Shown: piece after piece, positions 22,541-35,742 of the stretch
Numbering within the stretch: position 1 is the stretch's first letter
How the letters are laid out: every line of letters starts with the position of its first letter
Assembly (NCBI GenBank): GCA_018340375.1
Contig: JAFFJZ010000003.1
Span: forward strand, 53,041,006 to 53,105,005
Origin: Gonatopus flavifemur
Lineage: Eukaryota; Arthropoda; Insecta; Hymenoptera; Dryinidae
Length of the DNA stretch: 64,000 nt
Direction: 5' to 3'
Notes under the pieces: model-generated
What the model saw: the letters and a program-made list of their open reading frames with translations, nothing else
Databases searched by the model: none
Told to the model about the DNA's origin: nothing
Translations under genes and position numbers: made by a program

Positions 22541-24569
22541 CAGGGTGGGGCATTTAAAGTGTCGCGGGCGTTTTTTCCAAAAATAAAATGAGATACGAGA
22601 AAATTTTTCGGACAAAAATTGTAGGGTATCGAGGGGGACATCCGATGGTGGCCTTGGCTTTGACCTCAAATCTCATCTTCAAGGGCATTCTGAGGTCAAC
22701 TCTTGTTTTTTAAATAGCATCTCATATTTTTTACTGCAGATTTGGATTCTAGGTCAAAAACCAAGAAACTTTTGTCTGAACCATTTTCCTGGAATCCGCA
22801 AAAATGGCGCTCTAATCGATATTGTTCAATTTTGAATCTGACATTCGAATAACTCGAAAACGAAGGGTCTTGGAGGAGAATGTTTCGGACAAAAGTTGTC
22901 TGATTCCAAGGGGGACCCCTTGAACTGAAACGGAGGTGATGGGGTATAACAGACAAAACACAACACATTTCAATCGTCTACATCACTTGGATAATTTTAA
23001 TGCAGTAGATGCTCAAAATGATGGCCTTCGACTTCAATACACATTTCAAAACGTTTTACAAAAGATTGCTGAACTCGTGCTAAAATATCTTCATTGATGC
23101 TCGCGCATGCATTGATGATTCGTTGACGCATATTCTCAGGTGTAGTCGGTGCTTGTTGATAAACTGTATCTTTTATGTATCCCCATAAAAAAAAATCTGG
23201 AGAAGTAAGATCCGGAGAACGGGCAGGCCAATGAACTGGTCCACGACGTCCTATCCATCGTCCAGGATAATCTCTGTCCAATATTTCTCGAGCTGTGACT
23301 GCATAATGGGATGGACAACCATCGTGTTGATACCACATATTCAATCGTTCCTGAATAGGTATGTCTTCAAGTAATGTTGGAAGTACTTGATCTAAGAAAT
23401 GTCTGTACTTCTCTCCATTTAGCGTATCTGCAATGAAGTACGGTCCAATTACTCATCAAAAAATACCACACCAAACATTCACAGCCCATTGTCTTTGATG
23501 CTCTACTTGACGTAACCATCTTGGATTTTCTGTCGCCCAGTAATGCATATTATGTCGATTTACTTGACCATGATTGGTGAACGTCGACTCATCAGAAAAT
23601 AATATGTTGATGAAGTTGTTATTGTGCATTTGCGCTAGACCCCATCGACAAAACTGTACACGATTTTCGAAATCATCACCGTGAAGGTCTTGATGCAAAC
23701 AAATGTGATACGGATGGAATTTGTGACGTTTCAGTATTCGAAGAACACTTCTTCGAGAAATTCCCGAATGGAGTTCAATTTCACGAGAGCTCACGTGTGG
23801 ATTATTGGCTACTGCAGCTAGTACATTAACTTCCGCATTTTCTCCGCTAACAGTTCTCATTCGATGTCGTTTTTCCCTTGTAACACTTCCCGTTCCTGAG
23901 AATAATTTTGTAATGCGTTGAAAATACCTAATGGATGGCGTTGTTCTTTCAGGAAATCGTTCTGCATACAAGTCATATGCTTGTCTGGGGTGCTTATGCA
24001 CTTCACCGTAAATGTAGATCATATCGATCTTTTCAGAAACCGTGTATCGGATATCCATGATTTTCAATTTGTCATAAACCAAGTAATAATCAAATGTAAC
24101 TGACAAACTGACTTTCAAAATCGTGAATTTTCACTGAACCCCGTCGTTTGTTTACATCGCGTGAGCTCTGAATGGTGGTAATGTAGACGATTGAAATGTG
24201 TTGTGTATTGACAACTTTTGTACGAAACATTCTTTTGCAAGACCCTTCGTTTTCGAGTTATTCGAATGTCAGATTCAAAATTGAACAATATCGATTAGAG
24301 CGCCATTTTTGCGGATTCCAGGAAAATGGTTCAGACAAAAGTTTCTTGGTTTTTGACCTAGAATCCAAATCTGCAGTAAAAAATATGAGATGCTATTTAA
24401 AAAACAAGAGTTGATCTCAGAATGCCCTTGAAGATGAGATTTGAGGTCAAAGCCAAGGCCACCATCGGATGTCCCCCTCGGTACCCTACAACTTTTGTCC
24501 GAAAAATTTTCTCGTATCTCACTTTATTTTTGGAAAAAACGCCCGCGACACTTTAAATGCCCCACCCTG
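22541..24569 (-). mobile_element. DD41D Tc1/mariner-superfamily element, family A copy 2
   Basis: This 2029-bp element has the same ends as the copy at 813-2844 and TA at 22539-22540 and 24570-24571. TIRs run 22541-22983 and 24181-24569 with the same deletion in the right arm, so that asymmetry predates both copies. Identity to copy 1 is very high by eye. The transposase gene on the minus strand is broken at a different place. Confidence 0.94.
22997..24118 (-). pseudogene. DD41D transposase, two adjacent stops (family A copy 2)
   Basis: Domain content is the same as in the gene at 1269-2393. The Trp codon that is TAG in copy 1 is intact here. Two TGA codons lie next to each other at 23453-23458, where copy 1 reads CGA-TCT-CGA. 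Both CGA codons have become TGA and the TCT between them is lost. Beyond this the frame is open to the end. The two copies are therefore broken independently. C-to-T change in CpG is an inference that fits both events here. Confidence 0.9.
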
Positions 24570-24571
24570 TA

Positions 24572-26015
24572 TGTATTGTACAGTAGATCGAAGTTTACAT
24601 ACAAACTTTATGAAAATTATACAAAACTTTGAGTTGAAAAACCATATCAAAACTTCCTATTATAGGATAAATCGAGACAAATCGAATCACTTTTTTTCAA
24701 TTCATAAAAATGATCAGAAGGAAAGTTTTTTCAGTGGGTCTGTGGATAAATTCTAACTGTATACATCTTTGACTTGAGATCTATGCAAAAAAAGAATATT
24801 CAAATACACAGTTCTTTGTTTTACAACGTAACAAACATAAAATGGCGAATATTCGATTCGTCCCGGAATCGGGGGTGAAGAAGATTAATAAAAATGGAAC
24901 GTATATTGATGAGAAACGAATTCACGTTTTGAAACTCTTTTTTGAACCCTAAAGACGTTTAATAAATGAAAGAATTTTATTCCACGCACTTGCGGCAAAT
25001 CAACGGTTCTGTGTGACTTTTCCTGCCGGCACACTTTTCATAAGACCATTCTTAACATCCACTGCCCTAAATCTAGTCTTCGTTAGGTGGATGTACGGAT
25101 CTCTCAGAGCAAAAGATACCAGTACCAGTTTGTTGATGCACAATTGTTGCCTCTAAATCTTATATGACTCGGAAAACAACTCAATGAATACGGATCTTTG
25201 AGTCATGAAGAAGATGCATCAACTCATTATCTTTCGTTTTATTCAGTCGTTTTCGAGAAAAGTGAGGGAGAGATTTTAGATTTCTTGAGACTTTGGAATG
25301 CCCTTAAGGGGTTATATCAGTCTGTAAACAGAAGTATATTTTTTTTCAAACGGTTGCACCGATTGACTTGAAATTTCGTATGTTTATTGAGTGAGTTATA
25401 AAGTATACAAAAAATTCTTCTATTGTTATATATATAGTCTTAATTGAGTACAAGAACGGCCGCAAGGTAAGATAACAATTTTTTTGGTTGGCAGCATCAC
25501 TTCAACACCAAACATCTGGACTGAGCTGAAGGCTCAATTTTGAGTGGCAAATTTGAACTTCCTGAATATATATTTCTAGCAAAATGAACTTTGTACAATC
25601 ATAAAATCATCGAATTATCAATTTATTCTTCTCAATTGTTCTTGACATTATTTCCACTTCATTTGATATCATACATTATGCACTATTATTTATTATTGAG
25701 TTTTTCAAACTTGAAAGGAAAAAATTTTTAATCGTGATAAATTCCAAATTAGAACGTTTTTCTTTAAACATATGAATTTGACACATATTGGATTCTGTAT
25801 CCGGCCGGGTACCGGATCAGTACCGGATATCCGGTACATCCCTACCTTCAAACCATCAAAAATCGAGATACGAGGTTCTGTTGTAGTACCGACGTACTGT
25901 CACCTTCCCCAGAATTCTCAAATTCCTCAGAAACTTGGTCCATTCAACAAAAATTCCGGCGAAGGTGGCAGATATCTTTTGTTGCCCACATATAATAACC
26001 GGAGCTCGAGTAAAA
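24572..26015. other. Non-coding downstream of the BEN gene
   Basis: The 3' end of the BEN gene may lie here but was not securely located. On the minus strand a Cys-rich string (KCAGRKSHTEPLICRKC) at about 24995-25045 is flanked by stops. A GGTACCGGAT-rich patch lies at 25800-25845. Confidence 0.35.
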
Positions 26016-26098
26016 TTACCAGTTCACATGAACTTCATGTTTTCCTGTATATATAAAATCTAATCATACTCTCCTCTGAAAGTGGGAACCTTCCTCAC

Positions 26099-26315
26099 CT
26101 TGGATTGCAAGAAGTGTGGTTTCGTCCAATTGCTTTTTTCGCTCCTTATCGGGGTATTCATTACATTCCATCCCCTTGACGCAACCGTTTTGCAATTCTA
26201 CATGTCCAAACACTGCAACTGCTATATTCTTTACGAACATTTGATTTGATCGAGCAGAATGCAAACAAGCATTATATACCTTCTTTGGCAACCATACATT
26301 CCTCCGCAAATGGAT
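26099..26315 (-). CDS. BEN gene exon 9 (BEN domain)
   Basis: The acceptor is GATCACACAG and the donor GTGAGG. The 72 codons contain the BEN signature: a Val/Trp-Leu-Pro start, then FVKNIAVAVFG, then L-x-N-G-x-V-x-G and a downstream Leu-Asp-x(3)-L-L-A-I. This is the exon that identifies the gene. The final BEN helix is not encoded here. Confidence 0.85.
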
Positions 26316-28171
26316 CTGTGTGATCATAAATGACATTATACATATACGATTATCAAAGTTATGGTTTATTTCATATATAAACCGTTCCATACAAAACATT
26401 AGAACTTACCATTTGATCATTTTGACGAACAAATGCCACAGGCGGGTGCTCTGCTCCTTCAATGGAACTGATTTTCATAAATTCTTGTGCTATTGCTAGA
26501 AATTGAATGGATCATATGAAATTATCACAAAATTTTGATAACAGACTTAATAGAATAAAATGTAATGAAAAAGAACTACGTGGACTATAGTCGACGGAGT
26601 CCATATATAAAACAGGTGAGACGGATTTACATAGAATTGGGAAGGGCAGTTCAGGAGTAATTTTAATGAACAGTTCTTTTCATCTCGTGTAGGTTAACAA
26701 AAAGTACTATCCACTGAAAATAATTTGGAAGTACAAAATTCCTACTTATGTTCCTTAACAAATCCATACAAGGTGTCCCTGAACAAAATACTCGGCTTTA
26801 AACGGCAGATTCTTCAGAGAAAAGTGAGAAACTTTTCCTTCGTCACTTTTTTTTCAGTTGCAAGCAAAATAAAGTGACTATTGAGGTAGCAAGTACATCA
26901 GCTACTCCAATAATCGATGAGTATACTCATGTAACTTCAATTTTATTAGTTGATATCACTTTTGAAACTAAGCTTCGAATCGAAAAGCGGTAAAGAAAAA
27001 ACTTCCTCAGTTTTCTCTTAGAAATACTTTAGTGGAAGGCGAGTCGTTTGTTTTGGGACACTCACCCCAGCCAACACAATATGATCAATTTGAATTCATT
27101 AGGACTTCTCCAGGACCTTTTGAATAGTCTGAGTTATGCGACTAATTATGAATTCAATATGAATCCAATGAATTCAAATTGGACATATGCTGAATGCTCG
27201 AAGAATTCTTCATGAAATCCCAGTATGAATTCTTTCTGAACATTAAGTTGTTCATCAACAGTTCATGGTGAATTCATTGGATTCATAATCAACTCATTAT
27301 TGGTCGCATAACGGGAGCTCTTCGTGGGGACTCTTGTGCTGTCTGATCTATACCTACAAATTGACTACAAATATTAGTTCCTTAGGTATGCTTGTTAAGA
27401 AACTAAAAAAGATTAGTGACATTATAATCTGATAAGAAACAGAATATGCAATATAAATTAACCTTTGAATTCTGCCCAGAATGAAATTATATCATTTTGA
27501 AGCACCATATTCAAAGCTATCATGTCGTTGCACAAGCGTTTTTTGTCATCATATTTCCTTGATAATTGTTTATAATCTGCTTTCAATTTTGTGTGCGCTT
27601 CAATTATAGAAGAATGTGCGGGGATATTGCATTCCTGAAAGATAATTTTTGTGATTGAAAGTTTACGTATTACTTCAATCATGTAAACACTATCAGGCTT
27701 TTCATTAAAAAAGCCGTTTTTTATGCATCAAGTGGGGATAAACCCTTAAGATGATACTAGCGTCGGTATCGGATTTCTTTTTCTATCTAATGATTGTGTC
27801 TCTCTCTAACTAATGATGCGAGTTACTGACACTAGTATCCTGTGAGTGTAAAAATAATTGCTACTCACGGAGGAAGATAAGTTTGGTTTTTTTGACGCAT
27901 GCCTGCTTTCTGCGGTGTGTACAATTTTGCTCGATATTGTTTTGACGGTGTTGCTGCTACCCTATTAATCATGAAAATACAAGGACTAATTAACGTATGA
28001 CAGGATCACCCGAGTAGTGAATAAATCCTCTGGATAAAATATTTCAATAATAATAATAATAATAATAATAATAGTGTTGGGGGGCGCCCAGTGGGGTGTC
28101 CAAATTTGCCCAGGGAGGGTGGGTTTTTTCCCATCGGGTTTTTCCCCATCTTTCCTGTGGAATAGAGCTCC

Positions 28172-28210
<39 letters not shown>

Positions 28211-31200
28211 TAATAAATAAATAAACCCTTAAAATGATACTAGCGTCGGTATCGGATTTCTTCTTCTATCCAATGATTGTGTCTCTTTCTAACTAATGAT
28301 GCGAGTTACCGACGCTAGTCTCGTTAGTGTTAAAATAATTGCTACTCACAGAGGAAGATAAGTTCGGTTTCTTTGATGCATAACTGCTTTCTGTGGTGTG
28401 TACAATTTTGCTCGATATTGTTTTGACGGTGTTGCTGCTACCCTATGGATCATGAGAATACAAGGGTTAATTAACGTATGACAGGATCACCTGATCAGTG
28501 AATTAATCCTCTGGATGAAATATTTCAATAGACAAAAAAAAATAATAATAATTGTATAATAATAATAAAATAATAATCATAATAATAATAGAATTGTATT
28601 CGAAAAGAAAATCTCTTAGTCATATATTTAACCCCTCAACGCATGAAGTTTTTTTTTCGACGAAAAATTGAAATGGTTTTACATCGTTGGTGATTATTGG
28701 AAGATATGCTATATGCATTTTGGAGCATCTTTGGGTTTGTATCAAATCTGATACACGGTGCGTTGAGGGGTTAATCGCAACTCACCGGTTTTGATATTAT
28801 ATTTTCTTTCACGGAAGCGTGTGATTTTTGGTTTTTAATAGCTGCATTAGAATTGGATGTATGACTGTCTACTTTCTCATGATTCTTCTTGGAAGTCGTA
28901 CAAACGGTATTAATATCCTGGTTCATAATAAAAATACAAAAATTCATTCAAAAATAGTACATATTCACATGAAAATCATATGTTCAGCTTAATGCAAAAC
29001 GGTGACTTACTGAATTAGATGTTTCCGCGACTTTTGCGGAAGGACGTGGCTTTTTGTTTTTCGTAGCATCTTCCTTCTCTTTTTCATACTCTCTTTTGCC
29101 TACTCTACTTGCAACGTTTTTATCCTGTTCATCAAAGAAGTACGAAGATTCATTGAAAAATGGTATATTCGATATACAAATCGCGAAAAAAAATCTCAAT
29201 GAATGCAGAAGATGAATTTACCTACAATTCTCAAGAGACGACATACCTCCCAGATAACATGTAAGCTTGTCATAACTCTGTCACACTTGTCATTCGATTG
29301 TTTTTGGCTTGGTATGGACAACCTTGTCATTGTAAGGCTGCTCCAACTCTGCTGCAAGCATTTTGTAAACTTGGACCCTTGTCGTGTGTCAACTAGTAGG
29401 TTTATCTCAACCTTGTTACAAGCTTGCCTGACAACATTGTAGCAAGGTTAAATTGCTATCTGGGCTCTTTCGGGTCGAAAAATTAATTTTTTTATTGCTT
29501 CGTACTATAATACGATATTTCACGAATATATTGTATATACATTTTTCAATCACATGTAAGAACATAAAAAAACTTCAAGTAGAGGCAAAGGTGGAATAAT
29601 GGGCCCCTGCTGGTAATATGGGCTCCCTCTGTATCTGATTATTTGAGTCACAAATTCTAGCGGTGAACACTCAAACTACTGGAACTAGTTCACAAACGAC
29701 ACTGTAGATCACGCTGATCGCTCAGCTGCTATGGTTGATGATATATCAAGCGATGAATTTTGTGCTCGTTATCAAAAGTTTGAAAGGTAAGAGTTGGACC
29801 TAATATTACTACAGTTTTTTCATTTCAATCGGTGAAACCAAGTTTGGGTATGTATTTAGTATGCTATAAAGGTCGCGTTCCACATCAAGTAATGTCCATT
29901 TATTTACAAAGTCGAGGGTAGGAAAATTTTATTCTCCAAGATGGTCAGGGTGGATATACGGGCTCTCTGCACTGCGGGTATTATGGCCCCCGACTCTGAA
30001 TCTGAACTGTGGGTCAAGTGTGTGGTTTGTGACATGTGGGCTCACAATGATTGTGCTGGTTGCGAAAAAGATGTTTACAATTGTGACTTCTGTAAATGAA
30101 TTGAAACAAAAATGATTTTTCCAGTTAGTTTATGATAAGTCACTTTTCTTCATTTTGACGCAATATCCAAGCGGACTTTCAATTTATATCTAGATCCAAC
30201 TCTATTCTATGTGGATTTATGAGTAAATGAACAATTTTCCTTTTCCTTCAATTGTTTCATTTCTTTGACGGAAATACCTTGGGGCCCATATTACCCGCAC
30301 AAATGTTGGTAATGAAAAAATGGGAAACTTTGGAAAAACGATTTTATTCCTTTAATGGCTGCGAAGAATGAAACGGGACTTCATGCAATCAGTGTTGGGT
30401 AGTTCATAGAAGAATTATGATGTATTTTAGATTTTTATGCTGAAAATAGAAGAAGTTATTACAAATAAAGAGAGTGGGGGCCCATATATCCACCCTTACC
30501 TCTATATCGCAAAGGTAGGAGAGGTACTACAATTTCTGAAAAATGATCTTATTTTTGACCTGACAAAAGGTATGCCCCCTCTTTGATGAATTCAGATGAA
30601 TCATTCATGTCCAATTCTTAATGCATTTAAAAGATGAATTTAACTGGATTCATTATGAACCCTCCGTACGTTCATCATTAATATTTGAAGGTCGTAATGA
30701 TTCATTTTTCCTCGGAGTATAGGGATGTAGAAATCTGCTTGTAGTAGCATGGATACCTACGTACACACTTCCAAAACTTCAAATGATGACATGCTTTATT
30801 AGCACCACGCACTTGGAACAAATTTCAAGTTCTCCGAGTATGGAGTGTCATTCTAAAACATTGGTTCGTGCGTTCACGGTACGATAATTTTTCACAAACA
30901 TGAGGAAGTTTTACAGTATTTTAGTTATAATTTTTTTCGTGTACACTGACTATCCATCAAGCTTCTAAAAAATTTTATTGAACTGATACTCACATAGTGA
31001 GAGAGGTTATGCCGTTTCAAAAGTATTTAAAGAATATCTTCAAGAAGTCTTATGCAACATGAAAAAGAACAACTGAAGACAGATCCTTTCTCAAGATGAA
31101 ACTGACACTAGCCACCCGGAAAAAACAGAGCAGTAATGGTTACTTTGTTACAGCATTCGATTCTCTCGGCACAGTAAAGATTACTGCGCTACATCACTCG

Positions 31201-34200
31201 TTCCTGTTGGCGCAGTAACCTTTAGGGTGCCGAGAAGAACAAGTGATGTGGCAAAGTAAGTATTGCTGCGCTGTTTTCTCCGTGCAAAAGTTAGCAGCCG
31301 ATTGTTGTAACTTTTGATTGAACTTGATTCGAATATTTTTCCTACCAGAAATTGATCAAGTGGCTTCCAATTGAGCGGTTTTGATACTTTAACAAAAAAA
31401 GTTAAATTTCCTTCTATCCTGAATATAAGCTTATTTTAAGATGCAGCCAAAACTAACCCCATTTTTTCTGAAAGTAAGCACCGAAAACAAATGCCGACAC
31501 AATGAAAAAGACTGAATGTCAGTCAATTTTTTAAGTAAGATGCAGTAACATTCAGCCGGACTTTTTACAGTGTTGAATATTTGATAAAATGATTCTATCA
31601 AAAGTTACAATCAATTGGCTGCCAGCTTTTGACCGCTAATTTTAGCTTCATTTTCTCAAGAAAGTCTTTCTCCAATCATTATTCCCATGTTGCATAAGAC
31701 ATCTTAAACATATCTTTTGAGGTATTTTTTGGACGGAAGACCTCTCTGCTGTTATAAGGGTACCCAATAAACATCCCGTGTCTAAAATACATCTTTCAGA
31801 CATCTTGTACACACGAAATTGTCTAAAAGTGATGTGAAAGATGTATTTTAGACACGGAATGGGTATTGGGTACAATTTGGGAATGAAGCTAAAATACTCT
31901 CCCGAGAAAAAATGATTTAGATCTAATTAGATCTAATGGATTAGATCTCCTTAGATCTAAAAAATGGAAAAATTCATGCTCTGTGGGCCGATGTAGATCT
32001 ATTTAGATCTACGGAGATCTAATTGATTTTTTTCGAAAATATGTAGTTCTTAAAAACGATCTAAAAGTGAAGAAAATGGGCAGTAGATGCACGCAAATTT
32101 CGATTAATTGATATGAAATTTTTTGTGATTTAGATCTATGTAGATCTAACCAGATCTGTCTAGATCTCAATAGATCTACATTTTCCATTTCTTAGATCTA
32201 ACGAGATCTAATTAGATCCACTTGGATCTAAATCATTTTTTCCCGGGCTGGAATAAATTTTATTGAAAAAAAAGGCATTTTATTTTCAGACAGCAATATT
32301 TGGTGAGCAAATTTTCTTCGATTGTTGTACAATTTTTACAATTTTGCAATTTGACAATGTGAAAGGATTTCTTGTGAAACCATTTAGGGGAGAGTTGGCA
32401 GCTCTTGGTCGGTTTATGCCTTGGGCCACTAGTACTTTTTCAGAAATCGTGAATGAAAAAATTTTGAATTTTTTACTGGAAGTAAAGAAAGTGACTTTAG
32501 TATTATATGTCTAAATTTTAATCAAAAGATCTTCTCTTCTCCCGAAATAATATATCTCATATACGGAAACCGTGAATATACATTTGTTGTTCCAAGCTTT
32601 TCTCGGTTAAAAGTATTGAAGCTAAACTTTTATTGCTGCAAAAATGAATCAGGCAGTTAGAGGAAGCATATAAGAGTATGCTCCAATACATTCAAGGATA
32701 AAATAATTATTACGAACAATTTTATTACAAAAAAATATATCAGAGTTCGAAATAGAATGCCTTGGACCACAATGTTGTCGCCAGCGTTTGAACAGGAAGT
32801 TTTCTATTCTTTATAAAGTTTTTATAGAAAACAAATATTTTTATGGGATCGATCGAAACCAGCAATCAAGATCACGGAGAATATCGATTTTCCCCACAAA
32901 TCACACTTCTACAACTCAAAAAATGCAATTTCTCGTCCATTAAATTTTTGAACCATGAAGAATTAACGTTAAACCAATTTGAAGTTCACAAACAACAATT
33001 CTGACCAGTTCTCACAATATTGTGTAGAATAATGGTTCATTTCCGTTTTTTTAATAATGCTGACAAGCATAAAAATTGGTGACCCAAAGCATTCACCAAA
33101 CAGAGTGTCTTGAGCCAAATGGAAACTGAATGCAGGCCTGGGCCGTTATGAAAAATTCAACCTGGTTACCGGTCGTCAAAATAAACGTTTCACTATTCGA
33201 TTTTCGGTACGAAACCTCTTCCACCAATTAAAACTGGGTCACGAGGTTTCGAGCGAAACCGGATAACCGGTTATTCCGGTAACAACCGATTACACGGTTA
33301 AAATCGAAAAACCGGTGATCCAGTTATAACCGAGGAACCTATTTTTCAATAAGAAGATCATTTTCCGTTATACTTTTTCAGTGATAATTATCATTCAATG
33401 GATAATACATTACAGTAACATTCAAAATATTTATTTTTACCAAAAAGCATTAGAAAGCAGTGGCAGATCCAGAAATTCTCTATCCTTTCTCAATTGACGA
33501 GTAAAAGAGGACAACTAAGAGGGCGATCGCCCCCTTAGTTGTCCTTTATTACAAATGAATTGGAGGATGGGTGCCAAATTAACGAAGAATCAAATCAACG
33601 AAAAGTTGGTTGAAAAGAGGGATACGTCACACTCTCTCTTTTCAAACCCTGATTTCGTTGATTTGGTTTTTCGTTAATTTGGCACCCATCCCAATTGGAA
33701 AAGGATGGGAAATTTCTGGATCCGCCACTGTTAGAAGGTAATACAAAAATCACAGTAAAAAGATATTTTATTTGAGTTGCGGGATGATTTTTTAATTCAG
33801 ATCAACAACCAGTTGTTGATCAGATGAACAATGATAGTGGTTCAAAAAATAGGAGTCTGGCATCCCTGCGTACAATTGCCGCATGTGATACAACCGGCGG
33901 AATCAACAAAACCGATAACGGATTCACCGAATGAATCGAAAACCGGTCGAAAACGGTCTACCGGTTTAATCGATTCAACCGGATAACGGTTGACCGACAT
34001 TTCGCAACCGGGTATTAGCTTGCTGGGAAGACCGGTTCCTGAACCGGTTAACCGTTGTACCACGCAGGCGTAACTGAATGTCAACATGAATTAATACACA
34101 TAAATTTTCCGAAAACCCAAACGGAAAAAATGTCATAATGAAGCCAGAAAGTTATACTTTGATAGGGGAGAGTGGGGACACTTGCACCATGAGGTGATAT

Positions 34201-35678
34201 GCACCACAGCAGATATCTCTTAATTTTCCAAAATTTCTGAACTGTTCTTGCACGTGGCGTTTGCTGAATGGATGACCTAACTCCACACGAGTTCACAGGA
34301 ATGTGGAATGAATCTCTGTTTTTTTATTGATATCAAAAGGTTTGGCACTCTCAAAATCGTTTGATTTGTGTCTCCTTAGTTTTTCAGAAAAACTTTCCCA
34401 TGATCTGTGATCCCAAACACCACGAAACCAATCTCAATCGAAAGTACAATCGTTGCACAATATTTTCATGATCCACTTTTTGACTGAAAATATCTGGAAT
34501 TTTTTTGCGAGCATCAGTAGTCTGTTGATGCCGTGAGGGGTGCAATGCACCACAAATTGCGGGGATACTTGCACCACTTCCGATGTTTCATTTTTTCTAT
34601 AGAAACAGGTATTCAGAATGATCCGTACACTCGGATGTTCGAATCTGAATGTTCTTCCGAAGAACAGAAGAGAGAAGGAGAGGAAGGAGAGAGAGAGAGA
34701 GAAAGATTCTTTTGTTTGATAAAATACTCTGTGAAACTCTTTGCTATTTCCGTGAATGATCTCACTTCATATAAGTCAGGGGGGATAAACTCAATGAGAG
34801 AATTTTCATAATGAACTTCAGCGCCGCCAAGGGGAAGGCTACTGGAACTAACCTCACATGGATACATTTACACAAATGCTCAACAAATCATAAAAGTTTG
34901 TGACACAGTATCAGTGCCTTCATGTGAGATTAGTTCAAGTACCCTTCCTCTTGGCGGCGCTGAAATCAGTCTCAAGAACGTTCAATTGAGTTTATGCCTC
35001 CTGATATGAGTTGGTAGGAGTGACAAATTTCACTTGTTGCCTCCGTTCATAGCAAACACTCTTGTGCAATTAGTTTTCAATAAAAGGTTGTTGCTAGTAT
35101 CAAACTCTAAACTGCATAAAGTCTATCTTGATCGTAAGTTCAGCTATTCACTTGTATATCTGATTATTCATTTCAAATAAATACTGATAAATAGATTTGA
35201 AAATAGTGGTTATTATTCCAATTAGCCCTGCTAAATTATCCCCATAAAGAACGATACAAAACGATCAATTTTTTCTATAGTTTTCAATGAGGTTTCTGAA
35301 TACGGAATTTACGAAGTTATATCGTTATCAAACGATAGAACTCTATCGTTCCTTACCGTTTTCTATAAAAATTTAACAGATTGTATAGGGTTTTATCGTG
35401 AAATTCGTATTGGAAAAGTACTACTTATTCTAGAACACATAACTATTTTTTTCCAAATAACTGATACTTCTCCTATACGAATTTCACGATAAAACCCTAT
35501 ACAATCTGTTAAATTTTTATAGAAAACGATAAAGAACGATAGAGTTCTATCGTTTGATAACGATATAACTTCGTAAATTCCGTATTCAGAAACCTCATTG
35601 AAAACTATAGAAAACATTTATCGTTTTGTATCGGTCCTTATTGGGAAAATTTAGCAGGGAGAGGATCAATTACTCAGG

Positions 35679-35742
<64 letters not shown>

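Noticed and set aside
24990..25050. Cys-rich minus-strand string resembling a piggyBac C-terminal zinc motif
   Set aside because: It is only about 20 residues, bounded by stops, and no piggyBac DDE domain is nearby.
26016..26044. Candidate final exon of the BEN gene
   Set aside because: Phase and acceptor fit, but it would need a 54-bp intron and gives a very short tail that does not look like the end of a BEN domain; mentioned only as possible.
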